Source of the DNA: Astrocystis sublimbata
Lineage: Eukaryota > Ascomycota > Sordariomycetes > Xylariales > Xylariaceae
DNA: 64,000 nt
Direction of reading: 5' to 3'
Assembly (NCBI GenBank): GCA_022453515.1
Contig: JAJNNY010000013.1
Span: forward strand, 186,001-250,000
Shown here: positions 33,282 through 44,759 of the stretch, one piece after another
How positions within the stretch are numbered: position 1 is the stretch's first letter
How the letters are laid out: every line of letters starts with the position of its first letter
Notes under the pieces: generated by a model
What the model saw: only the letters and a program-made list of their open reading frames with translations
What the model was told of the DNA's origin: nothing
Database searches by the model: none
Translations under genes and position numbers: made by a program

Positions 33282-35031
33282 ATGTCCTCTCGTAAAGTCC
33301 CATTGGTTTTCACCTTTCGTCGCCATGGCACTCACCCTCCCCTTTATGTCGCTGGCTCCTTCTCGAACCCCCCATGGCAGCCATTCGAGATGGATGCCTC
33401 CATAGACCAACACGGTGATCTCATCTTCACCAAGAAGGTCATGGTAGATGAGTCTTCAGAAGTCCACTACAAGTTTCGACACGGATCTGGTGACTGGTGG
33501 GCTCTAGACCCAGATGCAGAGACAGGTGAGCTACACGCTATTGACCCAGTCCGCCGCATCGCTTTGCACATATTGACCTAGTGGAACCAAACTTCAGTTC
33601 CGGATGAACACGGCAACCTGAATAGCTTGATGATTTCTCCGAGCAAGTACGCCGCTGAAGAGACGACACTTCACAAAGATGCGGACAGTAGTAAAACACA
33701 GGACGAGACTGCCGCCAAAGCTTCCTTGAACGATCCGACTGCGGAGACTGATGCGATGGAGATAAATCCCTTCGAAGCGCCTGCCGACGAGGATATACCA
33801 AGACGTCTTTCGTTCACCCCAATTGACGAGGTTGCGAATACTGCGGCTGAGGTGGCTGACTCGGCCTCGCACCTTGGCGATGACGATCTGGATATCGATA
33901 ACAGCGACTCTCTTCCGGCGTTTAGCCATGAGTGTTTCGCTTCTGTCCCCGAAAGCCCTACATATAGCTACCAGAGACCAAATCCGGATTATGACGAGCT
34001 CGAACCTGCTTCAGAAAATCCTGACCAGATGGACATGGACTACGACGATCCTCAGTTGGAACAATTCCCCTCAGACCGTGACTCTATTATGGCTACTATG
34101 CGGCGGCTTTCGACCACTATAGAGCCAGACTGTACGATGGTAAATGAAGTTCCGTTGTCACCAATCACCAGAGCGAGGCCCAGCAATGCAAATGTTCCGT
34201 TTTCGTTTAGTCCCCTGGAAATCGACGAGACGACTAGTATACCAAATCAAAGCGGAATCGCAGGCCAGTATTCAATGAGCAATATAGCCCGCAAACACTC
34301 GTTGCAGTCAATTGATGAGGGAGAGGAGATTATGTCTGGAGCCAAGACGCCCGAAGACACAGAGGCACCCGATACATCAATCAAACATATCGGTCCCGTG
34401 AGAATTCGCAATCTCTCTTTGGCTTCATCTGCTGGTATCGAGGATGAGGGCATTGATATGGCAAGCGTGTCTCCCAAGTACAGAACAACTACCATCCGAC
34501 CAGAAGAACCACCTAGCCACGATGCAATATTTGCTACCTCGGCCGACACCATTGGCAACACCAAACAAGATGACAATCTTTCCCACGAAGACAGCGGGGA
34601 TTCTGCCTTAAATCTTATGACAACTAGCCCATCGAATGACCGAACCTCAAGCCTGCAGGAATCAGCTGATGGTGAGCGGCCATATTCTTCTCTAATAGAT
34701 TCTATCAACGGCAGCAAGGAGAGCTACTTGCTACTACCCCTACTCCGCACAATTGTCATTGATTGGATTGGTGGCACCGTCTATCGACTATTTTGCCAGG
34801 GTCGGAATCAGCTGTAAGAAGCCATCTTGAAGCGACACATACCTCCTTTTACTTGTTGACATACTCTGCTTGTGCCAAAGTTCTTGAGTGCTGACTTCAT
34901 GTAGCGCACGCTTCCAAAGAATGACAGGTACTGGGGCTTTGCTTGCCCTCGGCGCAGGTGTCTCATTATGGGCCCTGCAAGATCGCCTGCCTTCAATGAG
35001 CCTCTCTGGCTCCTCGGAATCTCAAAGTTAA
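33282..35031 (+). CDS. CBM48 (AMPK-type glycogen-binding) protein with C-terminal membrane hairpin
   Basis: Three exons: 33282-33525, 33598-34813 and 34905-35031, giving 528 aa. The introns are 72 and 91 nt. Residues 8-95 form a CBM48/AMPK1-CBM domain: FTFRRHGTHPPLYVAGSFSNPPWQPFEM, VHYKFRHGSGDWWALDPDAE and, after splicing, TVPDEHGNLNS, with the Trp residues expected to contact alpha-glucan. A long acidic, Ser/Thr-rich disordered middle follows. The end holds two hydrophobic segments, LLLPLLRTIVIDWIGGTVYRLF (about 459-481) and TGALLALGAGVSLWAL (about 495-511). Without the last intron the protein would stop just before the second one. The architecture suggests a glycogen-binding protein tethered to a membrane. 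No enzyme domain is present. Confidence 0.83.
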
Positions 35032-35984
35032 GGTTGATGTTACGATCAGGTGACAGTATATTAATATTGGCGCTTTTGTGTATGATCTGAAAACTTACGA
35101 ATGCCGCGGTCAAGCGGCCCTTTGGCTCTTCCCCACTGGACGTACAACTGGGAGACGCTGGAAAATGTGTGTAACTCACTATCTTCAGTCCTCTTCCGTT
35201 TCCCTACAACAACAGTCTTTACTTCTCGGCACTCGAGTATTTTAATTGAAATATCCCGTACACATATACGTACTGAAAACACATCTTTCCGATGCATGCA
35301 GACAGACCACTGTGTCTGTCTTCGAAGACCGTTGCTGAAACATGATAGGGGCGTAGGACTTAATTCTACACTTCTAGCTAAACCGCCTAGTCGAGTGTGT
35401 ATACCTAAGTACCTTAGGTGTGATGTTATGAGACTGTGAGCAAGCTGTTTGTTTGTGGGTGTTGTCGGGAACATGGGAACAATCGTTAAGTTGGAAAAGC
35501 AGCTGGAGAAATCCATTCATTCAGCTTGACATCAAGACCTATTAATCCTGTCTTGGGATAAATGAAGTTGAAGTTGAAACTATCTTGTGTGAGCATGCAG
35601 CGCGTGCTGCATCCCAAACTCTCGAGTCGAGCATGGTCAATACCTACGTGTTTTCAAGTTGATTCATGCCTGTTTTGGTCTCGAAGGACGTGCTGTTTCA
35701 TTCGTACCAAACTCCTTGAGTGACAGATGTGGCAAAGGGCTAACTAAGATACGTCTGAAGCTCGAAGACTTTGCAAACATCTCTTCAACCATTGCGTAGC
35801 CGACATTCTCAACCTTCTTCTCGGCTTTTCTCCATTTTCATCGCGAGTAACCAGCATGTGTGCATAAGTAGAAACCGATCGTAGGCTACCGAGAAGTCTC
35901 AGTGGGTGTAGCTGGGGCCGTCATTGTTACTTATGCTGCGACCTCTTGGGAATATGCATATGCGTATGCGTTGCGATATAATAG
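35032..35984. other. Intergenic region
   Basis: About 950 bp. A 151-codon minus-strand open frame (35061-35516) overlaps the end of the CBM48 gene region and has no recognisable domain. It is not called as a gene. Confidence 0.45.
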
Positions 35985-36314
35985 TCACGCCTTTCTTGCT
36001 GAACCCTCATCCAGCTTGCCGTTTTCCGTCCCATTCCAATCCGACTCATGCCATTCACGCGCGCCATCTTCCATCCCAACACGCCTCGTCTCCAACTCTT
36101 CCATCTCCCTGGCGACCTTCAGCTTCTTCTTCTGATCCAGATCGTGCTTGATCATGGCGAGTACCATCGCGCATTGGAATACCGCAAACCATTTGACGAC
36201 TTTTCTCTCGGTGAGAAACCCGCCTTTGCGAAGTGGTATGTCCGATAAAGGGTGTTTCCTGATGAATCCCAGATACTCTAGGACTTTGCGGGTTCTGTCA
36301 AAGCGTCTTGGCAT
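35985..36314 (-). CDS. Small basic protein with one possible membrane segment
   Basis: Single exon of 109 aa from the ATG at 36314 (MPRRFDRTRKVLEYLGF). An upstream in-frame ATG at 36371 would give 128 aa. It has an Arg/Lys-rich N-terminus, a moderately hydrophobic stretch VVKWFAVFQCAMVLAMI (about 39-55), then a highly charged helix HDLDQKKKLKVAREMEELETRR that may form a coiled coil, and an acidic tail. The layout resembles small mitochondrial inner-membrane assembly proteins, but this is only a resemblance. The family is not recognised. Confidence 0.5.
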   Translation of the reverse strand: MPRRFDRTRKVLEYLGFIRKHPLSDIPLRKGGFLTERKVVKWFAVFQCAMVLAMIKHDLDQKKKLKVAREMEELETRRVGMEDGAREWHESDWNGTENGKLDEGSARKA

Positions 36315-36836
36315 TTTTGGCTGATGATGGTGGCCTTTGGTCGTGGGAAATGGAATAGGTAGATCGACCAATGGTTCGGGTTATGAGTATTTGTGGCGGG
36401 CGTAGATGGTGGCGAATGGTGAAGGCTTTCGATGTAATGAAGGTTGTTGCCAAATCTCTCAGGTGTATGAGAGGTAAATTACCTGAGGCACGTCCATTGA
36501 AACATGGCAGGCACCTGGAAGGTGTTGCCAGACGTCGGAATCGGGTTTCTGATTAACCTGTTATTCGGCTTTCTACTACCCTCTTGCTTCCCGTCGTTCA
36601 GTTCACGTACCTATCAATACCGCACTTCTTAAAAAACCCCAACAGACAAGGAAGATTCCACTGATCGCGCAAAGATATCACAATTGGCCCAGGTACCTAG
36701 TGTGTGAAGTTAAAAAATTTGGTCCAATTCTACCCGAGGCATAGAAATGCTTCCACACCCTTCTATGGTCAAAGTCTATGTATATATATATGTATGTATG
36801 CATTTCAGACCCCCAACCCAACCCAAAACGCCTTAA
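36315..36836. other. Intergenic region
   Basis: About 520 bp between the small-protein gene and the 3' end of the OPT transporter gene. A TACCTAG half motif is near 36692 and a TATATATATG run near 36781. No gene is seen. Confidence 0.45.
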
Positions 36837-39545
36837 TCACCAAATCTTGGGCCCAAAGGTCTTGCCTGACGGCAGCACGGTCTGTATAGCCTTGCCCTGG
36901 TAGTCCAGCGTCGTCGACACCACGGTGTTTCCCCACCATTGTGGGGGGTCGATGCCCTGGAGGGTAAAGGCGAAGAAGATGATGAGGGTGCCGAAGGCGA
37001 GGCCCAGGTCGAGCCCGGCCGAGGTGAGGTAGTTGAGCCGGCTCCACCACCGGAAGTTGCGCCGCTTGACGACGAACTGGAAGACGTAGCCGACGATGCC
37101 CCACGACAGGTAGTTGAGGGGCGTGGCCGGCGGCATCCAGGACGCGCCGCCGAAGATCAGCGGCGCCATCAGGTACTTGGCTGGCGAGGCCGGGTAGCGC
37201 TTGCAGTAGTAGTAGATCATGAAGGGGGTGATGGCCCCGATGAAGAAGAATATCAGCAGGCCCGAGTAGATCTCTCCGGGACTGAAGACGCGGGTCGGCC
37301 CGATCAGACCCCAGATCACCGAGGCGCTGAAGAACGTCCGGGCTCCGGGGCAGGTGAAGCGTTCGGGCTGCGTCACGTCGCAGACGCCTTCGATGTTGTT
37401 GAGCGCGAAGTTTAGGACGAAAACTTGGATGAAGCATGATAGGGTCGTCGCGACGACCTGGGCCATGAATAATACGCGGGGTGGGATCTTCATGTAGTGC
37501 CCGAATTTGAGATCTCCGACGAACTTGAGCGCCTGAGACCCTGTGATGAAGCCGTACGACTTGAACAGCATCAGGGCCAGCGGTCGGCCGGGTTGGATGT
37601 AACCGTAGACGAATTCTGTCAAGACGTTCAACCCGATCTCTTGGCTCGTCACTGCTTCCACGATGCCAATGGGCAGCGCAAACATGGATGCGATGAATAT
37701 CGCAAGAAGAAAGGCCCACCACTCTAGGTTCGTAGGATACCAGAGCACGGCAATGAAACTTAGTCCCAGAAACTGCGAGAGGTTAGCTAGCTGTCGGGAA
37801 ATTGGGATCAATGACGGGGAGAATGCTAGCAACTTACGAAGAAAAAGAGACCAGTATACCACCACGAAGGCGCCTCTTTATATTTCCGCATAAGCTTCAT
37901 ATGGATGTCCGGTTTCTCCAGAGTACTATTTCGAAATTGGGCCCAAATAGGACCACTGTAGTACAAGAACGTGTGGGCGACGAGGGCAGTTATCGCAGCA
38001 AAGGAGAGCCCGTAGGACAGCGCAAAAGTTGTGCTTGAATCACTGATCAGTTTTATCGCATGCGGAAATGCTGCAAGGGATGTACCAACCTGATGAACAA
38101 TGGAGAATAAGCTTTGTACGCAGCTTCGTCCAGAGTGAATTCGGGAGTCATGATACGGGTGACATTATACACGGCGCCCGTGTTGTCGTACGTCGAAGCA
38201 TCGCTCATGGGTAGGAATTCGGAATACCAGGCGCCTGTGTAATGCAGGAACGGAGTGAGAACAAGAAAGAACATCACAACGCCGATGAGCGTGTTGGCGA
38301 TTGCTGACCAGGGTCGGATGAGCGGCGAGCCGATGTAGCCTGCCACTTGGGTCCAGTCGAAAGTGATCGGGAGGACGGAAAGACCAGTGACGCCGCCGAA
38401 AATCTGATTGACAACCGCGTTGTCCGGCGCGAACCATGTCGCGACAGCAGTGACGCTCAGGAACTGTGCAAGAAATCCGGGAATGAAGTAATAGACGCAT
38501 GAGACCAAGGCGACGAGACCGAACCACCGATACCGTGACATGTTGCCTCCAATGATAGAAGGGTCTTTGACATTATGAGTTTCGTACATAGCGTTCATCA
38601 ACGCAATTCCAACTAACCTGTTGTAGATGATCGGTGTTAGTGCCAGAAAATATGTACTGCATGGAAGGGCAACCCATCCACATTAAACAGTAATCACGGG
38701 CTTAACTTACGTTTCCGGCCAGATCATCGATGCCGGGTAAACTACATATGAAATGTTAGTAAATTGGCTTGCATGGTCTCGATCATAGACTTACCAAGAA
38801 ATTTTCGCAAGAGTCCGGCGATGCCATAGCCGAGAGATTGGGTCGAGAGGATGATCAACAGCTGGAACATGATGCCGAAATCTTGCTTGTAAAATATGAG
38901 CTGTGCCAGAATGATATCCGTGGCGTATGCGACCGAGAAGGAGACGCTGGCCATGACCACGATAACCGAATGCTCTTTGATGTTGAAGGGTCCCGGGACA
39001 AGGTCGAGTGTTATTCCAAAGAGAGATATCGTCTCTGGCAATATGCTGTCCCATACCCGGCCTATAACCCAGGCCACAATCTGAGCGATCAGGGGCCCGA
39101 GACCGATAGACGGCGCCCGCAGTGAAAATAAAGTGTTGAGGGCCGAGCCGACAAAAACCAACGACAGCCCGATCGTCCATGCTCGTATCGTGTTACATGG
39201 CAGGTCCTCGTCGAAATTGCGCACGGCAGCGCGTACTTCCTCGTATGGTGAGTCTTCCTCGTTGAGGGCTTTCGCTTCGGCTTCGCTGTCGAATGAGCTG
39301 TCCCGTCCCGACGCCAGCTCATGTAGCTCTATATCGTCGTCAATGTACTTGGGGTCAAGTAAACGTTCGTGTTCTTCCCCCTCCTCGAATTCGGTATTAA
39401 CGGCGGTTGACTGGGCCCATTTTGATTGTTGGTGGGCAGAGCCATGGTTGTGGTTGTTGCCAACGGACGGCTTGTCATTGCTTTTCAATACGGCACTTTC
39501 TCCTTCTCGCTTTAAGTCTTCATCAAGTAAGTTGACCCCTGTCAT
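36837..39545 (-). CDS. OPT family oligopeptide transporter
   Basis: Five exons: 39545-38795, 38741-38711, 38617-38090, 38033-37838 and 37772-36837, giving 813 aa. The introns are 53, 93, 56 and 65 nt. Exon 2 is only 31 nt (VYPASMIWPE). About 110 polar residues precede the first helix. Typical OPT motifs are FLVYPASMIWPETLV, restored over two introns, then YYFIPGF, WYPTNLEWWAFLLA and GFITGSQALKFVGDLKFGHYMKIPPR, and C-terminal NYLSWGIVGYVFQF and FGPKIW. The family imports small peptides (and in some members metal chelates or glutathione) with protons across the plasma membrane. About 14-16 hydrophobic segments are visible. The substrate is not predictable. A second acceptor inside intron 2 would insert extra residues, but the chosen one restores the family spacing WPETLVGIALMNAMY. 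Confidence 0.92.
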
Positions 39546-40628
39546 CTTCCCTGTAAGACCCCGCAGCGAATAGCGACTCGCAAAAGTCCAATTACTCTGG
39601 ATGGACGGACAGGCGATTCACAAGCAAGCGTGTCAGTCCAATGCTTCTCAGGCAACACGGTTCTGCTGAGACCTGAGTATATGCGAACTCTTGTAATGAG
39701 TTCTCAAGTCCTCTTGCACAAGATATTATCATCTCACGACCACACAGATCGAAAACAGCAATCAGTCCTTAATGAGCGACGAGAAGACTTCTGGCTGACG
39801 GGCCCCTAAATACTCATTCGTGAACAGCGAAGCACACGAATTCACCAAAGTGACCTGGAGATGCTCTATATTTCACAATAGAACGGAGCGTGCGCGTGTC
39901 GGTTGGGTGGGTAGCCAGAGCGACACTGCTGAGCTCCTCGGTTCGCTGTCTCAACACAGGGCCAAGGCTGAGTCCGGGTATAATGCAAGGATACAATATA
40001 AGCTTTCTGTACAGATTAGACGGCGTTCACAACAACAAAGCACGCCTTAAGATACAGGTACAGGTTCGTCGACACGGAAAAGAAGTAAAGAATGGCAGGA
40101 AATGTAGTCGGCTGAGATGTCAGCGGCGGCTTATCAGATAGTTTCAGCTGAAGGAGGTGAAGCGGCGTACGTGTCTGCGTGGGTACCGAGGGTACATGCG
40201 CTAGGGGTAAGGAGTAGGCTAAGATTAGGGGTCTACCGAGTCTGGACGCTAAGTATAATTGCATTGGAGGCTTGAGACGCTAAGTATCAATTGATTGCCC
40301 AGGATTTCACTTTAACTGGGTCAGGAGCATTCCCATTCCTGCTCTAGACCCATGCATTGCTTGGCGGTTTTCATCCCACGTTCAGCCCATCTTGTTGCCT
40401 ATGATGTATATTTCCATCTGTGCCTCGTACCTACCTAATGTTCGTGGTGTTTTGATCAATTATCGGGTCCGGCAATCCGGTGGCGAGTTACACCTCCTTT
40501 TATGTTTAAGTTTTCTCGAGAGTTGGCAGTAGAATTTGTCAAGAGGGTGATCGTCGGACTATCAAGCAAGATCGACTGGTACATTCAAGGACTTTACAAG
40601 GGCAACCCGGATGCCCGGATTGGTACTA
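39546..40628. other. Intergenic region
   Basis: About 1.1 kb, the OPT promoter and CEM1 3' region. No gene or repeat was recognised. Confidence 0.45.
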
Positions 40629-42110
40629 TCAGTATTTTGAGAAGACTAAGCTGGCATTAGTCCCCCCAAACCCGAAGCTATTTGATACGGCGACTCTGAC
40701 TTCCTTTTCCTGTGCTTGACGAGGCACAAGATTGAAATTGGGCGCAATGTCGGGTTCGTGCAGGTTCAGCGTAGGCGGAAGCATGTTCTGTGAAGAGTCA
40801 ATTATTGTCATGTGAATATTGCCGAGGTCCCGAGGAGAGCTTACTTCGTTTATTGCGAGAATTGAGAACACAGCCTCGACTGCGCCAGCGGCTCCGAGAA
40901 GATGGCCGATAGATCCCTTGGTGCTACTTACGGCGACTTCGCTATCTTGTAGGTAACCTTCTTCGCCTAGCATGACATCGCGGATGGCTAGAGCCTCTGC
41001 ATTATCGCCAATGGCCGTCCCCGTGGCGTGCGCGTTGATGTAGTCGACCTCGCGAGGTCTAATTCCGGCGTGCTTTAAGGCCCTCTTCATGGCAAGGCAA
41101 GCGCCGGAGCCGTCCTCGCGCGGCGCCGTCATGTGGTGAGCGTCAGCGCTACAGCCATAGCCCTTCAGCTCGGCGTAAATGTGGGCGCCCCGAGCCTTCG
41201 CATGATGCAGCTCCTCCAGCATGAGGACGGCGGCGCCCTCGGCCACGACGAAACCGTCTCTTCGTCGGTCGAAGGGGCGGCAGCTGCCACGGGGATCAGC
41301 GTTGAAGGCGGTGGAGAGCGACCGCGACCTCCCGAATCCGGCGAAGGTCAGCGGGTGTATGCAGGACTCGGCACCGCCGGCGACCATGACGTCGGCATCG
41401 CCAAATGCGATAAAACGCGAGGCGTCGCCGATTGAGTGGGCGCCGGTGGTGCAGGCTGTGGTGGCGGCATGATTTGGGCCCTGGAAGCCGTGTTTCATGG
41501 AGATATGGCCAGCCGCCAAGTTGATCAGAATCTGTGGCACGAACAGCGGCGAGACCTTCTTGTAACCCTGGCACAGGCGTGGGGTAAGCATGAATGCATG
41601 CGTTTCATCGGGATTGTATACTTAGTAGTAGATAAGTGATATCTGGAGCCTTACCCCGTGGTCATAGGCAAGACTAGTGGTATAAACCTGCTCGAGGTTG
41701 CCAATGCCGCTTCCTAGGCACACGCCCGTCTCGTGCAAGTCGGCCTCGTTCTCGGGCCTCCATGCGGCATCGTCGAGGGCCATCTCAGCAGCGGCGACGG
41801 CATACTGGGAGAAGAGCGACATGCGTCGGCAATCGTTGGTGCTGAGCCAGTCGGCAGGTCTCCACAGTCCGAGCTCCCTGCCACTCTCGCCACTGTTGGT
41901 ATCATTGATATTATGATTGTCGGTGCTTGGGCGCACTCTGGGCACGACGCCAGCGACCGTGCTCGTGAGCTCACTCCATTTTTGGGTTGGGGCTAGGTCG
42001 GCAACGCTCACGATGCCGGAATGGCCAGCAATCAACCTATTCCACGTGTGTCGAACACCGACGCCGAGCGGTGTGACGGCGCCCAGACCTGTGACAACAA
42101 CCCGTCGCAT
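40629..42110 (-). CDS. CEM1: Mitochondrial beta-ketoacyl-ACP synthase (CEM1)
   Basis: Three exons: 42110-41655, 41567-40845 and 40787-40629, giving 445 aa. The introns are 87 and 57 nt, the first with a TACTAAG branch site. It is a KAS I/II-type condensing enzyme of type II mitochondrial fatty acid synthesis, elongating acyl-ACP toward the octanoyl precursor of lipoic acid. Motifs: MRRVVVTGLGAVTPLG start, nucleophile Cys in TTACTTGAH (C191), His in NAHATGT (about H332), Lys/His in STKGSIGHLLGAAG (about K369, H374), and the closing GFGGTNASLVF. The catalytic triad Cys-His-His is complete. There is no obvious long targeting peptide; the protein starts at the first strand, as in several fungal homologues. 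It is transcribed divergently from CBP3 with 560 bp between starts. Confidence 0.93.
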
Positions 42111-42670
42111 TCTTTGCCATGGGCGGGTGTTGGTTGCGAATCACTCCGAAAGTTAGGTACGGATTAAGGAAAGCCGGAATGAAGAATGAACGAATGCATT
42201 GCTCGATCGAGAGGGAGACTGCAGTAATTCCAAGTCGGCTTTCTCAAACTCTAATAGCCGTGTAGGTAATTAGTGAGTTGAACTCTGGAAACGTTGCCAA
42301 GCCCTGTATTTTTACCACCCAATCTTGATGTAGGTATTTCGGTCGCTAGGTATTTATTTTATCTCGACAAGCTGGAATGGATGGCTCAGCTGCAGCACCG
42401 TACCTAGGCTCGCCTAGGTACTGTATCCAGCCCGCCCGAAGCCTGCCGACCCCACTGTGTCCACCCCTGCTGGCGGGCACCATTTTTCCTCCGAGCTTTA
42501 TACATCGTAGATTTTGGTGAGGCGGCGCAAAGGTATCTTGATGACGCCGACTATTCTCGGTTCGCAACGCAACTTCACCAGACCATTGATTCGAAGAGAC
42601 CCGGTACCCGAGATACACCTTGCAACCACCTAGACTCGCTAGGTACACAACCACATCACGGACTACAGCC
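42111..42670. promoter_or_regulatory. Bidirectional promoter between CEM1 and CBP3
   Basis: 560 bp between two divergent start codons, both genes encoding mitochondrial proteins. Near its middle lies a perfect inverted repeat with 10-bp arms (42400-42421). A related degenerate copy (CCTAGACTCGCTAGG) lies near 42629, close to the CBP3 start. The promoter function is inferred from position. Confidence 0.55.
42400..42421. repeat. Perfect inverted repeat, arms GTACCTAGGC / GCCTAGGTAC, 2-nt spacer
   Basis: Read directly. It looks like a variant of the dispersed TACCTAGGTA palindrome, split by a central insertion. It is about 290 bp from the CEM1 ATG and 250 bp from the CBP3 ATG. Confidence 0.85.
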
Positions 42671-43753
42671 ATGGCGTGCCGAAGCTGCAAAAGGCAGCTT
42701 GCGCTGTTGGCTCGACAAGCCCACGCCGGCAATGCGATCGAATCCTCCAGCTCCCCCATCTCCTCCGCCTCCTCCGTCTCCGGCGCAGCCATTGCGCAAC
42801 CGCTCCCGCGCCGAGTCGCACCCACGCCCCTCGCACACCACCAACAGCGCCGCACCTTCCGAAGCACCCCGACCCAGGCCGGCTTCGGGGACAGCCTGCG
42901 CAACCTCGTCGCCCGGACCGCCCAGCCCTACAGGGTCATAGGCGCCACCAAGGGCATCTACGACATATGCTCCAAGGCAGCTCTCTACGAGATGGACCCT
43001 GTGGCCGTCGCCGCCGGCACCGTACCCATGACGCCCGAGGGCGAGCACATCGGCAAGGGGAACGGGATGTGGCATAACAGTATGCGCTCCAACAACTGAT
43101 GCCCATGTCGATGTGATGTGATGTGATCGCTGGGGCCGCCGTCCGCTAACCGGTTCTCAACGCTCGCGTCAGATTTCAAACTACCCCCGACCTTCAGCAC
43201 ATGGGCCCAGATCACCATGCTGCACATGTACCTCGTCTTTGCGCGCCTCCGGAACCTCGACAAGGACACTGCGCGACAGTGGCAATCACAGCTGGTCGAC
43301 CACTTCTTCTTCGATGCCGAGGAGCGCATGAACCTGAACCACGGCATATCGTCCCGCGGCCTGCGCAGCAAGTACCTCAAGGACCTGTTCGTGCAGTGGC
43401 GCGGCCTCATCGCCGCCTACGACGAGGGCGTCGTCAAGAACGACGCCGTGCTGGCCTCGGCCGTCTGGCGGAACGTCTACAAGGCGCGCGACGACGTCGA
43501 CCTGCAGGACCTGGCCGCCGTCGTCAGCTGGATGCGTCGTTGCTTGAAAACGCTAGACCAGATACCGGATACGCTTCTGTACTATCAGGCCGGGCCCGCG
43601 CTGAAGTGGCCGGCTAAGAATGAGTTTGCTCTCGTGGACAAGCCCTCGCCGCTGCTTGCTGATCAGTTGCTCGCGGCCGCAAATACACCTGTCGGAGCAG
43701 AAACCACACCTGTCGAAACAGCAACCACACCTACTGGAACAGCGACCTCCTAA
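42671..43753 (+). CDS. CBP3: Ubiquinol-cytochrome c reductase assembly chaperone CBP3
   Basis: Two exons, 42671-43079 and 43173-43753, over a 93-nt intron, giving 329 aa. The ATG at 42671 (MACRSCKRQLALLARQ) begins a Ser/Ala/Arg-rich leader that fits mitochondrial import. The chaperone domain spans GFGDSLRNLVARTAQPYRVIGATKGIYDICS and, after splicing, LPPTFSTWAQITMLHMYLVFARLR, FFDAEERM, RGLRSKYLKDLFVQWRGLIAAYDEG and VWRNVY. In yeast, Cbp3 with Cbp6 binds the mitoribosome exit and newly made cytochrome b during complex III assembly. The C-terminal 20 or so residues are Thr/Pro-rich degenerate repeats (TTPVETATTPTGT) and probably disordered. Confidence 0.92.
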
Positions 43754-43950
43754 TAAATCATAATGATGTGAGTGGAATGTAACATTATTGTAACGTGATA
43801 AATGGGCATCAGAATTGGCAATGAAAATAGGTCCAGCAGGGGAAACGCCTGGACGGATACCCGATCATATAGTTGGGCGTCGCCTTCGAAGGGAATTGTA
43901 TATATATGTATTCCAATGTATGCTATGAGCTGTCACAACAATGCACACCA

Positions 43951-44759
43951 TCATTCGACTCTCTCCCACATCTGGAACTCGTACTGGGTGCCATTTTCTT
44001 CTTGAAACCCTTCTGGTACTGGTTCTCCTGTCCATTGATCGAGGCTTTCTTTCGACATCTTCCTCCACCTCCGATCAGGAGCAGGGCCCTCTGACGACTC
44101 CCCGGCTTCGGAGAGCTGCAGCGGGAAGAACGTGTCGCACTCAAAGTCACTCATGATCTTCGTGAGCAGGACCCTCCTCGCCTCCTTGAGCTTCAGCGCA
44201 GCGTCGTATATCTGCGCACCGCCTATCACAAAGACCTTAACGGCCTGCGCGGCCGCCGTCGCGCTGGATTGGAGGTACTGGATCGCCTGCTCCAGCGAGC
44301 CGACCTTGACTGCCTCGGTCTCGGCATTGACATGTTCTAATGGAAACTGCATGTGGGAGCGGCTGATGACGATGTTCAGCCGGCCTTTCAGGGGCCGGAA
44401 CTTGGGCGGTATGCTGTCCCACGTCTTGCGACCCATGATCACGGCATTCATGGCCGGCGGGCTGCCCTCCTGGTTCTGAAAAGTGGTGTCATTAGTCGTG
44501 TCGTCGGGCTGTGTACTTGGCCTGACTCGTTCGTGCACGCGCCGGATTCAATAGTGTACCTAGTGTGTGTATGTGGGCAGAGTTTCGTGGCACTTACGAG
44601 ATGTGATGGTGTGCGCTTTGTCACGCGTGCGAAGTAGGCCATCTCCTTCTTTAGACCTGTCCACGGCAGCGTGCCATTGCGGCCGATGCCCATGTTGCGG
44701 GTCGCTGCCACCACGAGGGTCAGTTCGAGGGGTAGCATATTCGACGTGCCTTCGGGCAT
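43951..44759 (-). CDS. DFR1: Dihydrofolate reductase
   Basis: Two exons, 44759-44598 and 44475-43951, over a 122-nt intron, giving 228 aa. The start could also be the Met at 44738 (MLPLELTLVVAATRNMG). DHFR landmarks: VVAATRNMGIGRNGTLPW (substrate- and NADPH-binding loop with the conserved Trp), MNAVIMGRKTWDSIP, FRPLKGRLNIVISR, and KVFVIGGAQIYDAAL (the GG dinucleotide-binding motif). A C-terminal extension runs to YEFQMWERV. It reduces dihydrofolate to tetrahydrofolate with NADPH for thymidylate and purine synthesis. The fungal enzyme is cytosolic or mitochondrial, and no clear leader is seen. Convergent with CBP3, with about 200 bp between stops. Confidence 0.95.

Noticed and set aside
35061..35516. 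151-codon minus-strand frame downstream of the CBM48 gene
   Set aside because: No domain, biased composition, and it adjoins the third exon of the CBM48 gene on the other strand.
36805..37722. 305-codon minus-strand frame rich in Arg/His/Leu/Pro
   Set aside because: Out-of-frame shadow of the last OPT transporter exon.
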